Below the pieces are notes generated by a model, which made no database searches, was not told the origin of the DNA, and saw nothing but the letters and a program-made list of their open reading frames with translations. Position numbers and translations under genes: made by a program. Source: Sialis fuliginosa (lineage: Eukaryota > Arthropoda > Insecta > Megaloptera > Sialidae). Taken from it: a DNA stretch of 64,000 nucleotides. This document shows positions 1 to 9,692 of the stretch, one piece after another. The DNA lies in NCBI GenBank assembly GCA_961205875.1, contig OY540809.1, positions 18,860,267-18,924,266 of the forward strand, in the 5' to 3' direction. The first letter of the stretch is position 1. Every line of letters begins with the position of its first letter.

Positions 1-24
1 GTGCTCATTTTAACACTCCTCCTC
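1..24 (-). other. Copia polypurine tract and first bases of 3' LTR
   Basis: Read on the minus strand, a purine run GAGGAGGAG is followed by TGTTAAAATGAGCAC, which runs off the window's left edge. A purine tract followed by TG is the expected junction between the Copia internal region and its 3' LTR. It lies about 110 bases beyond the end of the RNase H coding remnant, as expected. The LTR itself is outside the window, so its length and its identity with the 5' LTR cannot be judged. Confidence 0.55.
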
Positions 25-125
25 AATTTAAGTACATAACAAAATACACAATATTTAGTTCATTCACACTTGAGAGTTTTACACTTCACATTTTACGTTT
101 CATGCCTATCCTTTGACATAAGGCT

Positions 126-1070
126 TGTTACTGATCTTTTGGGAGTGCTTTCGTCAGCACGTCGGCGATCTGGTCCCTGGTGTTGATGTACTGTACATCG
201 ATCCTCTTTTTCTCGGCCAAGTCTCGGATGAAATTATATTTCACGTCGACATGCTTCAAACGTTTATGTTCCCATCTATGAAGCAAGCAGATACAGGCTT
301 GATTATCCTCGTAGATGATGAGTGGAGCTTGGCAATTTACTCTAAGGTCGACAAGAAGCCTTTCGACTCAGAGTAGTTCCGTTGCTGCATTGGCTAGTGC
401 AACGTATTCTGCTTCCGTTGACGAAAGAGCGATCTAGTTTTGTCTTCCTGTCGCCCACAACACCGTGTTTCCTAGAACCTGGATCACGTACCCTTATGTT
501 GATTTCCGGTCACTCTCGCTGGCGAAGTTCGCATCTGCATAGCAGCTGACAGCAGGAGTATCATTCTTCTTGTAGACTAGGCAGTAGTCCAGAGTACCCT
601 TGCTGTATCTCAGTACTCGTTTCAAACTCTTCCATAATTTTCCCGTGTATTGACATTGGTGTCGGCTGAGTAGATTTACGGTGGCACAAAGGTCAGGCCT
701 CGTTGTAGTTGTAACGTACATCAAGCATCCGATGAGCTCGCGATATGGCTTTGTCGTTTCTTGTTCTTTTTCCTCCAGTTTCGGATTTTCTTCCTGAAGT
801 TCAATGTTTGTTTCCATGGCTGTGGCGATTGGATTACAATTTTCCATTTCAAATCTGGTAAGTAGTTTTTCGAGATAATTTGTTTGGCTCAATATTAGTG
901 TTCCTTTTTCTGGTCTCGTTATTTTTATTCCCAGAAATGAATTGAGATTCCCTAGATCCTTTATTTTGAATTTCTTTTCGAGTGCAGTTTTCACGAAACT
1001 CATTTGCGCCTCATCAGATCCTGCAAGAATAATATCATCAACATATAACAGTAGGAACATCTTGTGTGAT
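126..1070 (-). pseudogene. Copia reverse transcriptase C-terminal half and RNase H, broken
   Basis: The minus-strand frame starting near 1060 has the reverse transcriptase active-site motif YVDDIIL, then the usual Copia stretch with GIKI, PYRELIGCLMYV and TRPDL, to a stop near 494. After stops and a frame change it continues as RNase H, with STEAEYVALANAATEL at about 370-440, then YEDNQACICL and DVKYNFIRD, and ends with a typical Copia tail (ADVLTKALPK) near 135. The N-terminal part of the reverse transcriptase lies beyond a 4.7 kb insertion, at 5752 onward. This is a non-functional remnant. Confidence 0.9.
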
Positions 1071-1290
1071 TTAGGCCCAGTTTCTCAATATAAGTTTAAC
1101 TTCAGATTACGTTAAACTTCACCTGAGGTTTAAACTCCACATAATGTCTAGTTTAAACCAATTCAGTTTCTCAATATAAGTTTAACTCTTGCGCATGCGC
1201 AATAGAGCTTTTTGTTACATTAATCTAAAAATTAACTGTACTTTATTTTGTAATACTAAATATATACTATATATGTATATTTAGTATTAC

Positions 1291-4200
1291 CATTGAGTAA
1301 AAAATAACAAGAGAAACAACGTATACGGGAGAGTTGAAACGCAGTAGATATATGAACCATGCACTATTTGAGCCCCAGGAAGTGCTGGTATCTATTGAAA
1401 AAATTATTAATTATACATATGAAATATCTGGTTTTCGACTCTGCTAAATCGTCAGATTTTAAGCTCCGCCCTTCTAAAATGATTTACGAACGTCTTGTTT
1501 ACATTATTTTAAGTCGGCTGATACGTGATACAAAGGCGGCAAGAACGTTGCAAGAAATATTCGTTACTTATTATCTTTTTCTTTTAAATAAAACAAAAAA
1601 AATATGTAATGTTAAAATTATTTGAGATAATTGCTGCTATCAATAATATAATAGATTTTTGCTTTAAAATAGGTTTTTATAAGTTGTAAGAAATTTAAAT
1701 TTGTGACGCGATGTTACATTACTGATGATATAATAAGTAAAATTAGATTGATCGTTTTATTAATTTCAAATTAATATAAAAATATATCAAAACTAAAAAT
1801 ATGGTTCTGCGGTTTTTTGTATCTACATTGCTTTAAACATAGAATATGGATTGTGGACCGATACATATTACATATAATAATATATACAAAATAAGTTTTT
1901 TTATCTTCTTCAATGAAAATTAAAAATTCTTTTGTTTTTATTTCTCAAATATTATTTATTAAAATTACTTTTGACCAAATATCATCGAAATTTTTATTAT
2001 TTATGTACATTTTTTTGATATTTTGAAGAAATAAAAATCCTTTTTTTAGGCCGACGCGACGGCTGGAATGTTTCTACATATAAAGAAAAACAGAAAAAAT
2101 AATAATTTAATATTGCATCCCCTGTCGCGTATGGAGAGTCGTAATTATTTTCATTCGATCCGGCGGGAAAAATACTATGGGGAAGTACCCTCTCTCGCAT
2201 AGGAGCCGAAATATTTACAATTTTTTAAGTTCGGTTAGGTAAATAATACATATAGATAATACAAATTTTTGTATGATAATCGATAAACAGGTCAAATTTT
2301 ACACACCCATTTTTTTATCTAATACATTTTTCGGGATAGAAAGTAGCATATGTCGTTCTTCCAGCCAAATTTCATGAAGATCGGTTCATCGGTTTAGTCG
2401 TGAAAAGGTAAAAAAAACAGACAAACACACTTTCGCATATGTAATATTAGTATGGATTTAAAGCAATGAAAAAAAATTGGAATAAAAGATTTCACGATTT
2501 CTATTACTAAACATTACATTCTAAAAGGTAAGCTGAAACGTCGAAAACCACACGTAAAATCTCGGCTTTAAACATTGAAAGCTTGTTCAAATTGTCCAAT
2601 AAGAACTAGAATATTGTGTAAGGAATGTGACGAGATTTTGCGATAAGTGTTTCAAAAACAAACACTAAAATAAGTCAGCTATCAGAGAGAGGCAAAGGGA
2701 CTCACAATAAAAAAGCACCCCAAAATGTACACAGTAATTTGAATATGACTGAAAGATATAAAACATGTAGTTTATAATGTCTTATCACTAAAAATTCCGA
2801 AAAAAATTATGATTTTTTAATTTTTACCCCCACCATATTGAATTAAAAACGGGGAATGAGTGAAAATATTTACTGTAATAGTGTATCTAACATAGAATTT
2901 CACTTTTATTATAAGTAGCTCATAAAAGCATGATACAAAAAAAATCTTAATTTTACATTTTTTTTTATTTTTTTTACCATTTTGGTGAGTTTAAAATGGT
3001 TTAAGGTGAGAAAAAAAATGTTTTCTTAAACTCTGATACCTCCGATCACCGTTGATCATAGTTTCAATTCAATTCTGATACTCTTTCGACTCGAAAAAAG
3101 TGAAAATAAAAAATCTCTTATTTTTTGATACTTTTCGACTTAAAATCCGCCATTTTTTTTTCAGAGCCATAAAAATGTAATTTTGAACCCGGAAATAGAA
3201 AGAGCACACTCGAAAATAGTAAAATACATTACTTTTATTTATATTACTTCCATTATTCTTAATGAGTTTGGAACTCAAAGATTGACGAAAAAAATTGTTA
3301 TTTTGGTCCTTAATGGGTTAAATAGCCGTTACCCAAAAAAGTGGTATCCCCCCCCCACCCGATCGAATGAAACAAATTAAAACTATCCATATATGAAAGG
3401 GGGTGAAATATTAAATTTGTTTCCTTTTATTCATTATAGAAAAACGTAAATATCACGGCTCATATGCGTGATAGGGAGTTGTTTTACCTCTAAAATCCTC
3501 AACCCCGTAGTATTTCTCCCGCCGGATCTAATATAACTAATTAAAACTCTTCATATTTGAATAGGGAGTGAAATATTCCTTTTTTTTCATTCATTATACA
3601 AAATCGTAAATAACTCAATTCCTATGTGAGATAAGGTGTTTTTTTTCCTTCTAAAACCCCAACCCTCGTGGTATTTTTTCCGCCGGATAGAATGAAACCA
3701 ATTACAACCCTGAATAAATAACAGGGGGTGAAATATTAATGACCAAACAATTTTTTTCCATACAAACTTTTCCACCCCCTTGCAATCCTTTAGGTGTTGT
3801 TTTTTCGGGAGACTATGTTGCCCATGTCCTTCTTCAGAATATAAGACACACTTTCGCATTTATAATATTAGTATAAATAAAAATAAATTCTACTAATTGT
3901 TATCTATATTTTGACACCCCACATGCCTATATATGAAAATAAAAATAAAAAATTCTATGACGTCCCTCCCTATTATTCCAAAATTTAAAATTATATTGTT
4001 GACTTTAGTATTTATCTTAGGTAGTCTCACCACAGCCTCATTACCAATTTTTTTTTCAGTTTTTTTGAGCCAGTAGTAACAAAGTTAGAGGGGGGGGACA
4101 AAATAAAATATTACTTTTAGTCTCCTATAGGCGCCATTTTTGAGTTAGAAAAAAAATAAAATATGGTCATATTCTACTAATTGAGATCTATATTTCGATA

Positions 4201-5215
4201 ACCCACATGCCTAGATATGAAAATTAAAAATTCTGACACCCGTCCCTATTATTCCAAAATTTAAAATGATATTATTGACTTTAGTATTTGTCGTTGGTAG
4301 TCTCACTAAAGCCACGTTACCAAATTTTTGCAGATTTTTTGAACCAGTAGTTACCGAGGTAGAGGGGGGGGGGGGGCAAAATTAAAAACTGCTTTTAGCC
4401 TCCTGCTGGCGCTATTTTTGAGTTAGAAAAATAGGGTCAAATTTTACTTATTGAAATCTACATTTTGATACCCCACACGTAAAGCGTCAAATTCCACTGG
4501 TTTGGTTATACATTTTAACGTGTCACATGCCTTGATATAAAAAAAATATTTTGTTTACCTAACTTCTCCTTAGCGTCAACCCTGAAAAATTATTTTTTCA
4601 ACAAAGTACATATTTTACTAGAAGGCATTATTTTACATGTTCAGTAAAAATTTCAAGTTATTAGCTTATATAGTTAACGAGATATTTTGCTTTGACTGAA
4701 AATGACGGACGGACGGACGACAAAGTGAGATTAATAGGGTTTCATCGGAACCCTAAAAAAGAGTTTGTTCATTATTTTAATTTTAATAATACATTTATTA
4801 TACCAATAATTTTTCCAACTACTAACATAACTTTTTCAATTACATATAAATACATATTCATGTTAGAAATGTATCAAATAGATCAGTCGCGCCCGACGGA
4901 AGGTTAAAAATAAAATAATGGTACGAATCACAAGTCACAATGTGTGAAATAGTTAAAGCCGCCGCTTCGATGTTTACATTAACATGAACAGAAACTAGTA
5001 ATACATATATTAAACTGGTTTGGGTAAAGGCGGAGCTTAAGCTTATTGTGCTGTCAAGCGAGGGGTACGGGACGGATAATTTTGTATCTTGGATAATAAG
5101 TTAGTTCAAGTTCCGATTGTAAGATGGCTTGAGTGCTGCCATCTAGAGCTTGGAACATCGTCCCCGTTTCATCAAAATACATTGCGTTGTTTCTCTTGTT
5201 ATTCTTTACTCAATG
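1291..5215 (+). mobile_element. 3.9 kb TIR element, copy A, with 7-bp target duplication
   Basis: The ends are inverted repeats of about 31 bases, starting CATTGAGTAAA and ending in its complement. The element is flanked by GTATTAC on both sides (1284-1290 and 5216-5222). A second copy in opposite orientation lies at 43384-47517, flanked by CTATTAG on both sides. The interior has no recognisable transposase. It holds small open frames (for example 88 codons at 1359-1625, differing at about one residue between copies), degenerate internal repeats of about 240-300 bases from 3380 to 4480, and Helitron-like blocks near 2358-2455 and 3850. It is probably non-autonomous. A 7-bp duplication is unusual, so I do not assign a superfamily. 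Confidence 0.85.
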
Positions 5216-5231
5216 GTATTACAAAATAAAG

Positions 5232-5268
5232 TGGGCCTAAATCACACAAGATGTTCCTACTGTTATAT
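5232..5268 (+). repeat. Inverted duplicate of Copia RT flank
   Basis: These bases, starting GGGCCTAAATCACACAAG, repeat the complement of 1037-1074 from the Copia reverse transcriptase next to the insertion, ending just before the YVDD codons diverge. They are preceded by GTATTACAAAATAAAG, the complement of 1244-1258. The region before copy A arrived was therefore a partial palindrome containing host-element DNA. This points to a foldback or template-switch event, not simple transposition. Confidence 0.7.
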
Positions 5269-5751
5269 GTATATACAATTATTGCACTATTATAACTAAA
5301 TAATTATAATTATTTAGTTATACTATGTTATTTAATGATAAAATCATAACAAATTATGCTATTATAATGTTAAACCTCATGTGAGGTTTAACTTTTTTAG
5401 TTAAATTTCACATGAGGTTTAACTAATATAAGAGCACAATTTCTTATTATTTTATCATTAAATAATTATAAAAACACAATAATTGCAGTAGCATTTATAA
5501 CTAAATCATTATAATTATTTAGTTATACTATGTTATTTCATGATAAAATCATAACAAATTGTGATATTATAAAGTAAAACTTAAGATTAACCTAAAATTA
5601 ATTTCAAACTGACAGTTCATCCGTCAGTTAAAAGTTAATCTTAAGATTAACTCATAATTTTTAACTGGACATTGAGAAACAAATATTTTGTTTAAACTTT
5701 AGTTTAACTGGGACATGGAGTTTAAACTCATATTGAGAAACTGGGCCGTGA

Positions 5752-6600
5752 AACCAATTTCTCTAGCAAACGTATCAAATGTTTCATTCCAGGCTCTTGG
5801 TGCCTGTTTGAGCCCGTAAAGAGCCTTCTTCAGTTTGCAAACTTTTCCAGATTTTTCTTCAAATCCTGGGGGAATTTTCATAAATATTTTCTCTTGCACG
5901 TCACCATGCAAGAATACATTTTTCACATCGAGTTGTCTGGTGTGCAGATCTTCATGGTTTATTACTGCTAGGAGCGCCCGCAGGGTTGTGAGACAACTGG
6001 TGCGTAAGTCTCCTCGTAGTCAAATCCTCGCCTTTGAGCGCATTCTTTGATAAGAAGTCTCGCTTTATATCTTTCTATTTTCCCGTTGACGTCTCGTTTG
6101 AGTTTGAAAATCCATTTGCAGTCAATTGCACGTTTCCCCTCTGGATGATCAACTATTTCCCATGTGTCGTTTTCGGTGATGGATTGTATTTCCTCTTTGA
6201 CCGCTCGCTCCCAGTCCTTTTTGTCGTTCCGAGTTTGTATTTCCTCGTAATTTTCTGGGACATTTTTGACAAACGACTCAGGGCATACAAAACATAGTCG
6301 TCTAGGTTTCTGGGTCTGATACTTCTTCTTGGCATCTTTTCTTCCTTCAGAGTTTCCGGCTCAACTACCGTTTCTTCAGAATTCTCCGAGGGTGAGTATT
6401 CTTATTCTTTTTCAGGATCTATTTCCAGCTCGGTGGTGTTTTCTTCGGAATTTTTACTCAGCCATCCATCAGAGTAAGTTCCTTCAAATTGGAATATTAA
6501 TTCATCGAAAATCACATCTCGACCCGTGAGTATCTGTTTTGTTTCTAAAGCATAGGCGACGGTGAAGTGCTTATAATCATCAATCAGCGTCAACAGATAG
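5752..6600 (-). pseudogene. Copia integrase C-terminus and RT N-terminus, broken
   Basis: On the minus strand, 5926-5752 encodes the reverse transcriptase start of the Copia type (NVFLHGDVQEKIFMKIPPGF, then ALYGLKQAPRAW), stopping at the insertion boundary. 6593-6402 encodes TLIDDYKHFTVAYALETK, the integrase core around a catalytic Asp pair, but it runs within a few codons into SRDVIFDE-type linker sequence. Roughly 150-200 residues of the integrase core are therefore missing. Between these pieces the frame is broken (the 6335-6153 stretch is in another frame). It is a dead remnant. Confidence 0.85.
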
Positions 6601-7570
6601 CGTTTTCCATCATTGGATGTTGGCGAAATTGGTCCAAAGACATCACTGTGTACAAGTTCGAGAGGTCTTGTTGCTCTCTGTCGTGGTTGCTTGTGAGGCA
6701 GCTTTGCTTGTTTGCCCTCAACGCAAACATCACAATTGTGCTTCCGACAAATTTAATTCCGTCTGCCAATTTGATAAGACGTTTGAGACTGTTGTGGTTA
6801 AGGTGCCCGAGTCGTTGGTGCCAAAGTTGTAGGGTTTTCCCTCCTTGACAGAGATTTGCTGTAGCTGTGCTCCTCCTGAACTCCAGGATGTATAACAGCG
6901 ACGTTTCTTCTCTCTTGGCGATTGCTGCAATCATGCCATTTTTCTTAATGGTTCCAGCTCCATCTTTGAAATTAATTTCAAATCCATTCAATTCCAATCT
7001 CCTCACAGACAGAAGATTGTGGCTGAGGCCAGGCAAGGAGAGAACACGTTCGATGCATATATAGTTCTCCTGGCCATTGATGATGCTGACTACATGTAGG
7101 TCCCCGATGTGGGTGGCCTTCAGCGACGTCTTCGCCTTAGCAACGTTGATCAAGATCGGTTGCTCCAATTTCCGAGCATTGATTAATTCCTCCTCGCCTC
7201 GAACCAGATGTTCAGACGCTCTGGAGTCCAAAAAGAAATAAGTATTCAGATCGCCCTTAGCCGTTGTGGCCGAAAAACAAAATTGGTTTGTTTCTTCGAT
7301 TGCTAAATTTGCGTTTGAATTATTTTTTAGTTCAGGATATGCAGCTCGTTTGTGCCCTACTTGGCCACAATTGTGACATTTATATGGAAAACTTTGTTTA
7401 TTACTCATTTTTTTCTTCCCCAATCTTTTGTCCTTACTTCCTCCAAGTCGCCCCCACACTGACCCTTTTCCACCTGCAAAAGCTGTTGACGTAGACGGCT
7501 CGTTCCTAGACAATTTTTGAGAAGTTGACTGTTCTTTCCTCTTAGATTCCTCGTCCAGTAATCGTTTTTT
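6601..7570 (-). pseudogene. Copia gag zinc knuckle, protease and GAG-pre-integrase region
   Basis: The minus-strand frame encodes, in order: a basic gag tail; a retroviral-type zinc knuckle CHNCGQVGHKRAAY in which the last Cys is Tyr; a protease motif LDSRASEHL in which the Gly of the D-S/T-G triad is Arg; then LWHQRLGHLNHNSLKRL, the GAG-pre-integrase domain. After about 6760 the frame shifts, so the start of integrase is read in another frame. Two catalytic or binding positions are visibly lost, so the protein would not be functional. Confidence 0.88.
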
Positions 7571-8346
7571 ACTTCCATGTTCTGAAAGAAATGGAAGTAT
7601 TGTAATACCATCGAAAAATCGTGTCCGAGAAAATGACAAATTCTGATTGTACTAACTTCAAAACTTGAAGAAAAGTTAATTTCCGCATGGCGGCTGTGCG
7701 TGTGTCTGTGTGTCTGTGTGTCTGTCTGTCAGGATGTAGATTTTTTTTTCGTTCACGATAACTACCGTAAAAATGCACCGATCTAAATTATTTTTGGGGA
7801 AAATGTTTGTCTTAGTGAGTACTCCAGACCTATTGATTTTGGTGCTAATCGGATTAGGGGTTTTGGAAATATTCAAAATTTTGTAACTTTTTTCGTCTAA
7901 AAAGTGAATATTGCGAGTATTATCTCACTAATTTTGATAAGATTTGGTACATTTGCAGTTCAATTGAATCTAAGGGACATTTATTATTTGTACGTGCCTA
8001 AACAGCCGTTAAAGGGGTGAAAAACACACTTAAAATTTGAATTTTAAATACTAATATGTCATTAATTCATGTTGCCTTGGAAACAAATGCAACTAAATTC
8101 AAATTGTCAAATTAGTTTTTCTACGAATGTGAATTATGTCTTTGACAATAGAAAACTAATATTTATGTACAAATGGCAAAAAGAGCTGTAACCGTTGTAA
8201 GTATATATGTTTTTTTAATGTATTACGATATGTATATTCATAGTAGTAGGTTATATAAATAAAATATTTAAAAAAATGTATATTTAAAAATTATTTAAAA
8301 AGATAGAAAGAACATGGAAGTCATGTATGGTTCTCCATACCGATAT
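7566..8346. mobile_element. 0.77 kb TIR repeat element, copy 1, inside Copia gag
   Basis: This block separates the gag codons ending TTAFVK (about 8347) from those starting RLLDEES (about 7566), which are adjacent in related elements. It has inverted ends related to ACTTCCATGTTCT, a GT-rich microsatellite at 7697-7735 and no coding sequence. A second copy runs in inverse orientation at 49274-50030, with its first bases displaced to about 43189-43201 by another insertion. The two copies are near-identical at 8170-8345 against 49270-49440. The exact ends and the target duplication are uncertain; GTAAAA appears on both sides here. Confidence 0.75.
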
Positions 8347-8897
8347 TTTACAAATGCAGTCGTTACATCATTCGTGGCCAGGGTTTCGATTGCCATGACA
8401 ACTGCATCAAATTCGGGTGGCATTGTTAATAATAAATGACAAACTACGTCTGATTCTGCCAGTGTTGCCCCACTTTCTCTTAATTCTCTTATCAATTTGT
8501 CAAATTTTAAAAATAATGATAATTTTTCATTTGCTGGGTTAAATTTTGAAATTAAAAGTGCTTTTCTTATTAGTAGTTGACTAGCAATTCCTTTTCTTTC
8601 GAAGGTGGTATTTAAAGATTTCCAAAGAGCATATGCAGTTTCGTGATCTTTCGCATATTCCAGATGGCTGTTGGCCATCCGTTGTATGATCTGAGATTTA
8701 CTTTTTCTATCTCGTTTTTTTAATTTTTCTTCATTAGTCTTCGATCCACCTTCCGCGTTTAGTTCAGCCAATGGTCTTTGTACGAGTTCCAACAGGTCAA
8801 GTTCTTCTAACAACGTTTCCATTCGGAATTTCCAGTTTCCGTAATTGTTGCCGTCGAAGAGAGGAATTCGATAACGCAATTCCGATTCCTCGGTCAT
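8347..8897 (-). pseudogene. Copia gag N-terminal part
   Basis: The minus-strand frame from the ATG at 8897 begins MTEESELRYRIPLFDGNNYG and contains NWKFRMETLLEEL, then YAKDHETAYALWKSL and LLLTMPPEFDAVV. This is the usual Copia gag domain (the UBN2/DUF4219 type). The start was chosen because the preceding in-frame codons belong to the leader next to the primer binding site. The frame is open up to the inserted repeat at 8346, which replaces the C-terminal part, so the product is truncated. Confidence 0.88.
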
Positions 8898-8925
8898 TTT
8901 TTTTTTAACCGAGTAAATAAAGTTA

Positions 8926-8940
8926 CCTGGGCCCATAACC
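8926..8940 (-). other. Copia primer binding site (initiator tRNA-Met type)
   Basis: The plus-strand bases CCTGGGCCCATAACC match the anticodon arm of initiator tRNA-Met. On the minus strand this reads GGTTATGGGCCCAGG, the half-tRNA primer site typical of Copia elements. It lies 29 bases upstream of the gag ATG. The 5' LTR would therefore end at 8941 (TGATAATTC on the plus strand). Confidence 0.75.
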
Positions 8941-9692
8941 TGATAATTCTACAGGTGTATGTTAGAGTTACTAATAATTGTTTACTAATTATGTAAATCT
9001 TTTATTTTCATAAAGCGTACATTTTTACTTCATTGTTTTTTATAGAACTTTGTTGTAGAGCATTCAATTTCCTATAATATGGGTCTACAACGTTTGTTGT
9101 AAAATATTCCCTTACAAAGATTTATCTCAATTTATTTTATTTACATATTAAATGTCATTTTGACGTTTTAAATGTCATTTTGGCGTTTTAAATGTCATTT
9201 TGACGTTTTAAATATCATTTTGACGTGTGCATAAATTTAAATTTAGATTGAAATTGTCAAAAAATTAAAAATATACGAAAAAATATTCACGTGCGTTTTA
9301 GGAAAAATTTCAAACTAATATTTTTTAGTAAAATTGTATAAAAATTAAATGGTTAACCAATTCCAAGCAATTTATCCAAACACTATTGGTTTTTATTTAA
9401 ATTGTTCGATAATTACTACCTTTGGTGAATTTAGCACGAGGAAGCACTGTGCGTTTACTTCGGTTGGTTTTTGGCCAATGCAATGAACTGTCGAGAAGCA
9501 CTGGTATGTAGCATGTAATGGCATGTAGCAGAACTAGCAGATGTCCCGCAATTAAATCTCTCGCTATGGCGGCTACCGATTGACATCACGAAGTTTTCGA
9601 GATTGTGAGTTTAATATTTTCTGATAGTTTTCGAACGTAGCCGAGTTGCAGTTTACTTATTTAATTTATATTATTGGGATTGGATGTATAAA
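8941..9692. other. Non-coding: Copia LTR remnant and upstream flank of ZNF gene
   Basis: No coding sequence was seen. The first part must include what remains of the Copia 5' LTR. A minisatellite lies at 9148-9225. The part just before 9693 would hold the promoter and 5' UTR of the zinc-finger gene, but I can point to no clear TATA box or initiator. Confidence 0.4.
9148..9225. repeat. 20-bp minisatellite, about four units
   Basis: The unit AAATGTCATTTTGACGTTTT is repeated about four times, with single-base changes (TTTTGGCG in unit 2, AAATATC in unit 4). It contains no coding sequence. Confidence 0.85.

Larger units (their letters stand above)
1072..5751. mobile_element. Composite nested insertion splitting the Copia RT
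   Basis: The insertion begins with GGCCCAGTTTCTCAATATAA and ends with the inverted form TTGAGAAACTGGGCC, giving terminal inverted repeats of about 25 bases. Sub-terminal copies of the same motif lie near 1164 and 5665. The right part (5271-5751) is AT-rich and holds two diverged copies of an approximately 55-base block (near 5301 and 5508) plus short palindromes such as AACCTCATGTGAGGTTT. It looks like a MITE-type DNA element. It served as target for a second element (1291-5215) and for a foldback rearrangement of flanking Copia DNA (5232-5268). No coding sequence for an enzyme was recognised in it. Confidence 0.6.
15..8940 (-). mobile_element. Degenerate Copia (Ty1/copia) LTR retrotransposon, internal region
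   Basis: On the minus strand the blocks run in Copia order: primer binding site (8926-8940), gag, zinc knuckle, protease, GAG-pre-integrase, integrase, reverse transcriptase and RNase H, ending at a purine tract near 15-24. Integrase before reverse transcriptase is diagnostic of Copia rather than Gypsy. The body is interrupted at about 1072-5751 by nested transposons and at about 7566-8346 by a small repeat element. The rest carries frameshifts, stops and an internal integrase deletion. Nothing here could produce a working polyprotein. A 5' LTR should start at 8941 on the plus strand, but I could not find its far end. Confidence 0.9.

Noticed and set aside
5301..5560. CRISPR-like repeat arrangement
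   Set aside because: There are only two diverged AT-rich copies with no regular spacers, in an insect-type genome; it is internal repeat structure of a MITE.
6567..6848. Plus-strand frames over the Copia pol region
   Set aside because: The minus strand carries clear integrase and protease motifs there; the plus-strand frames have none.
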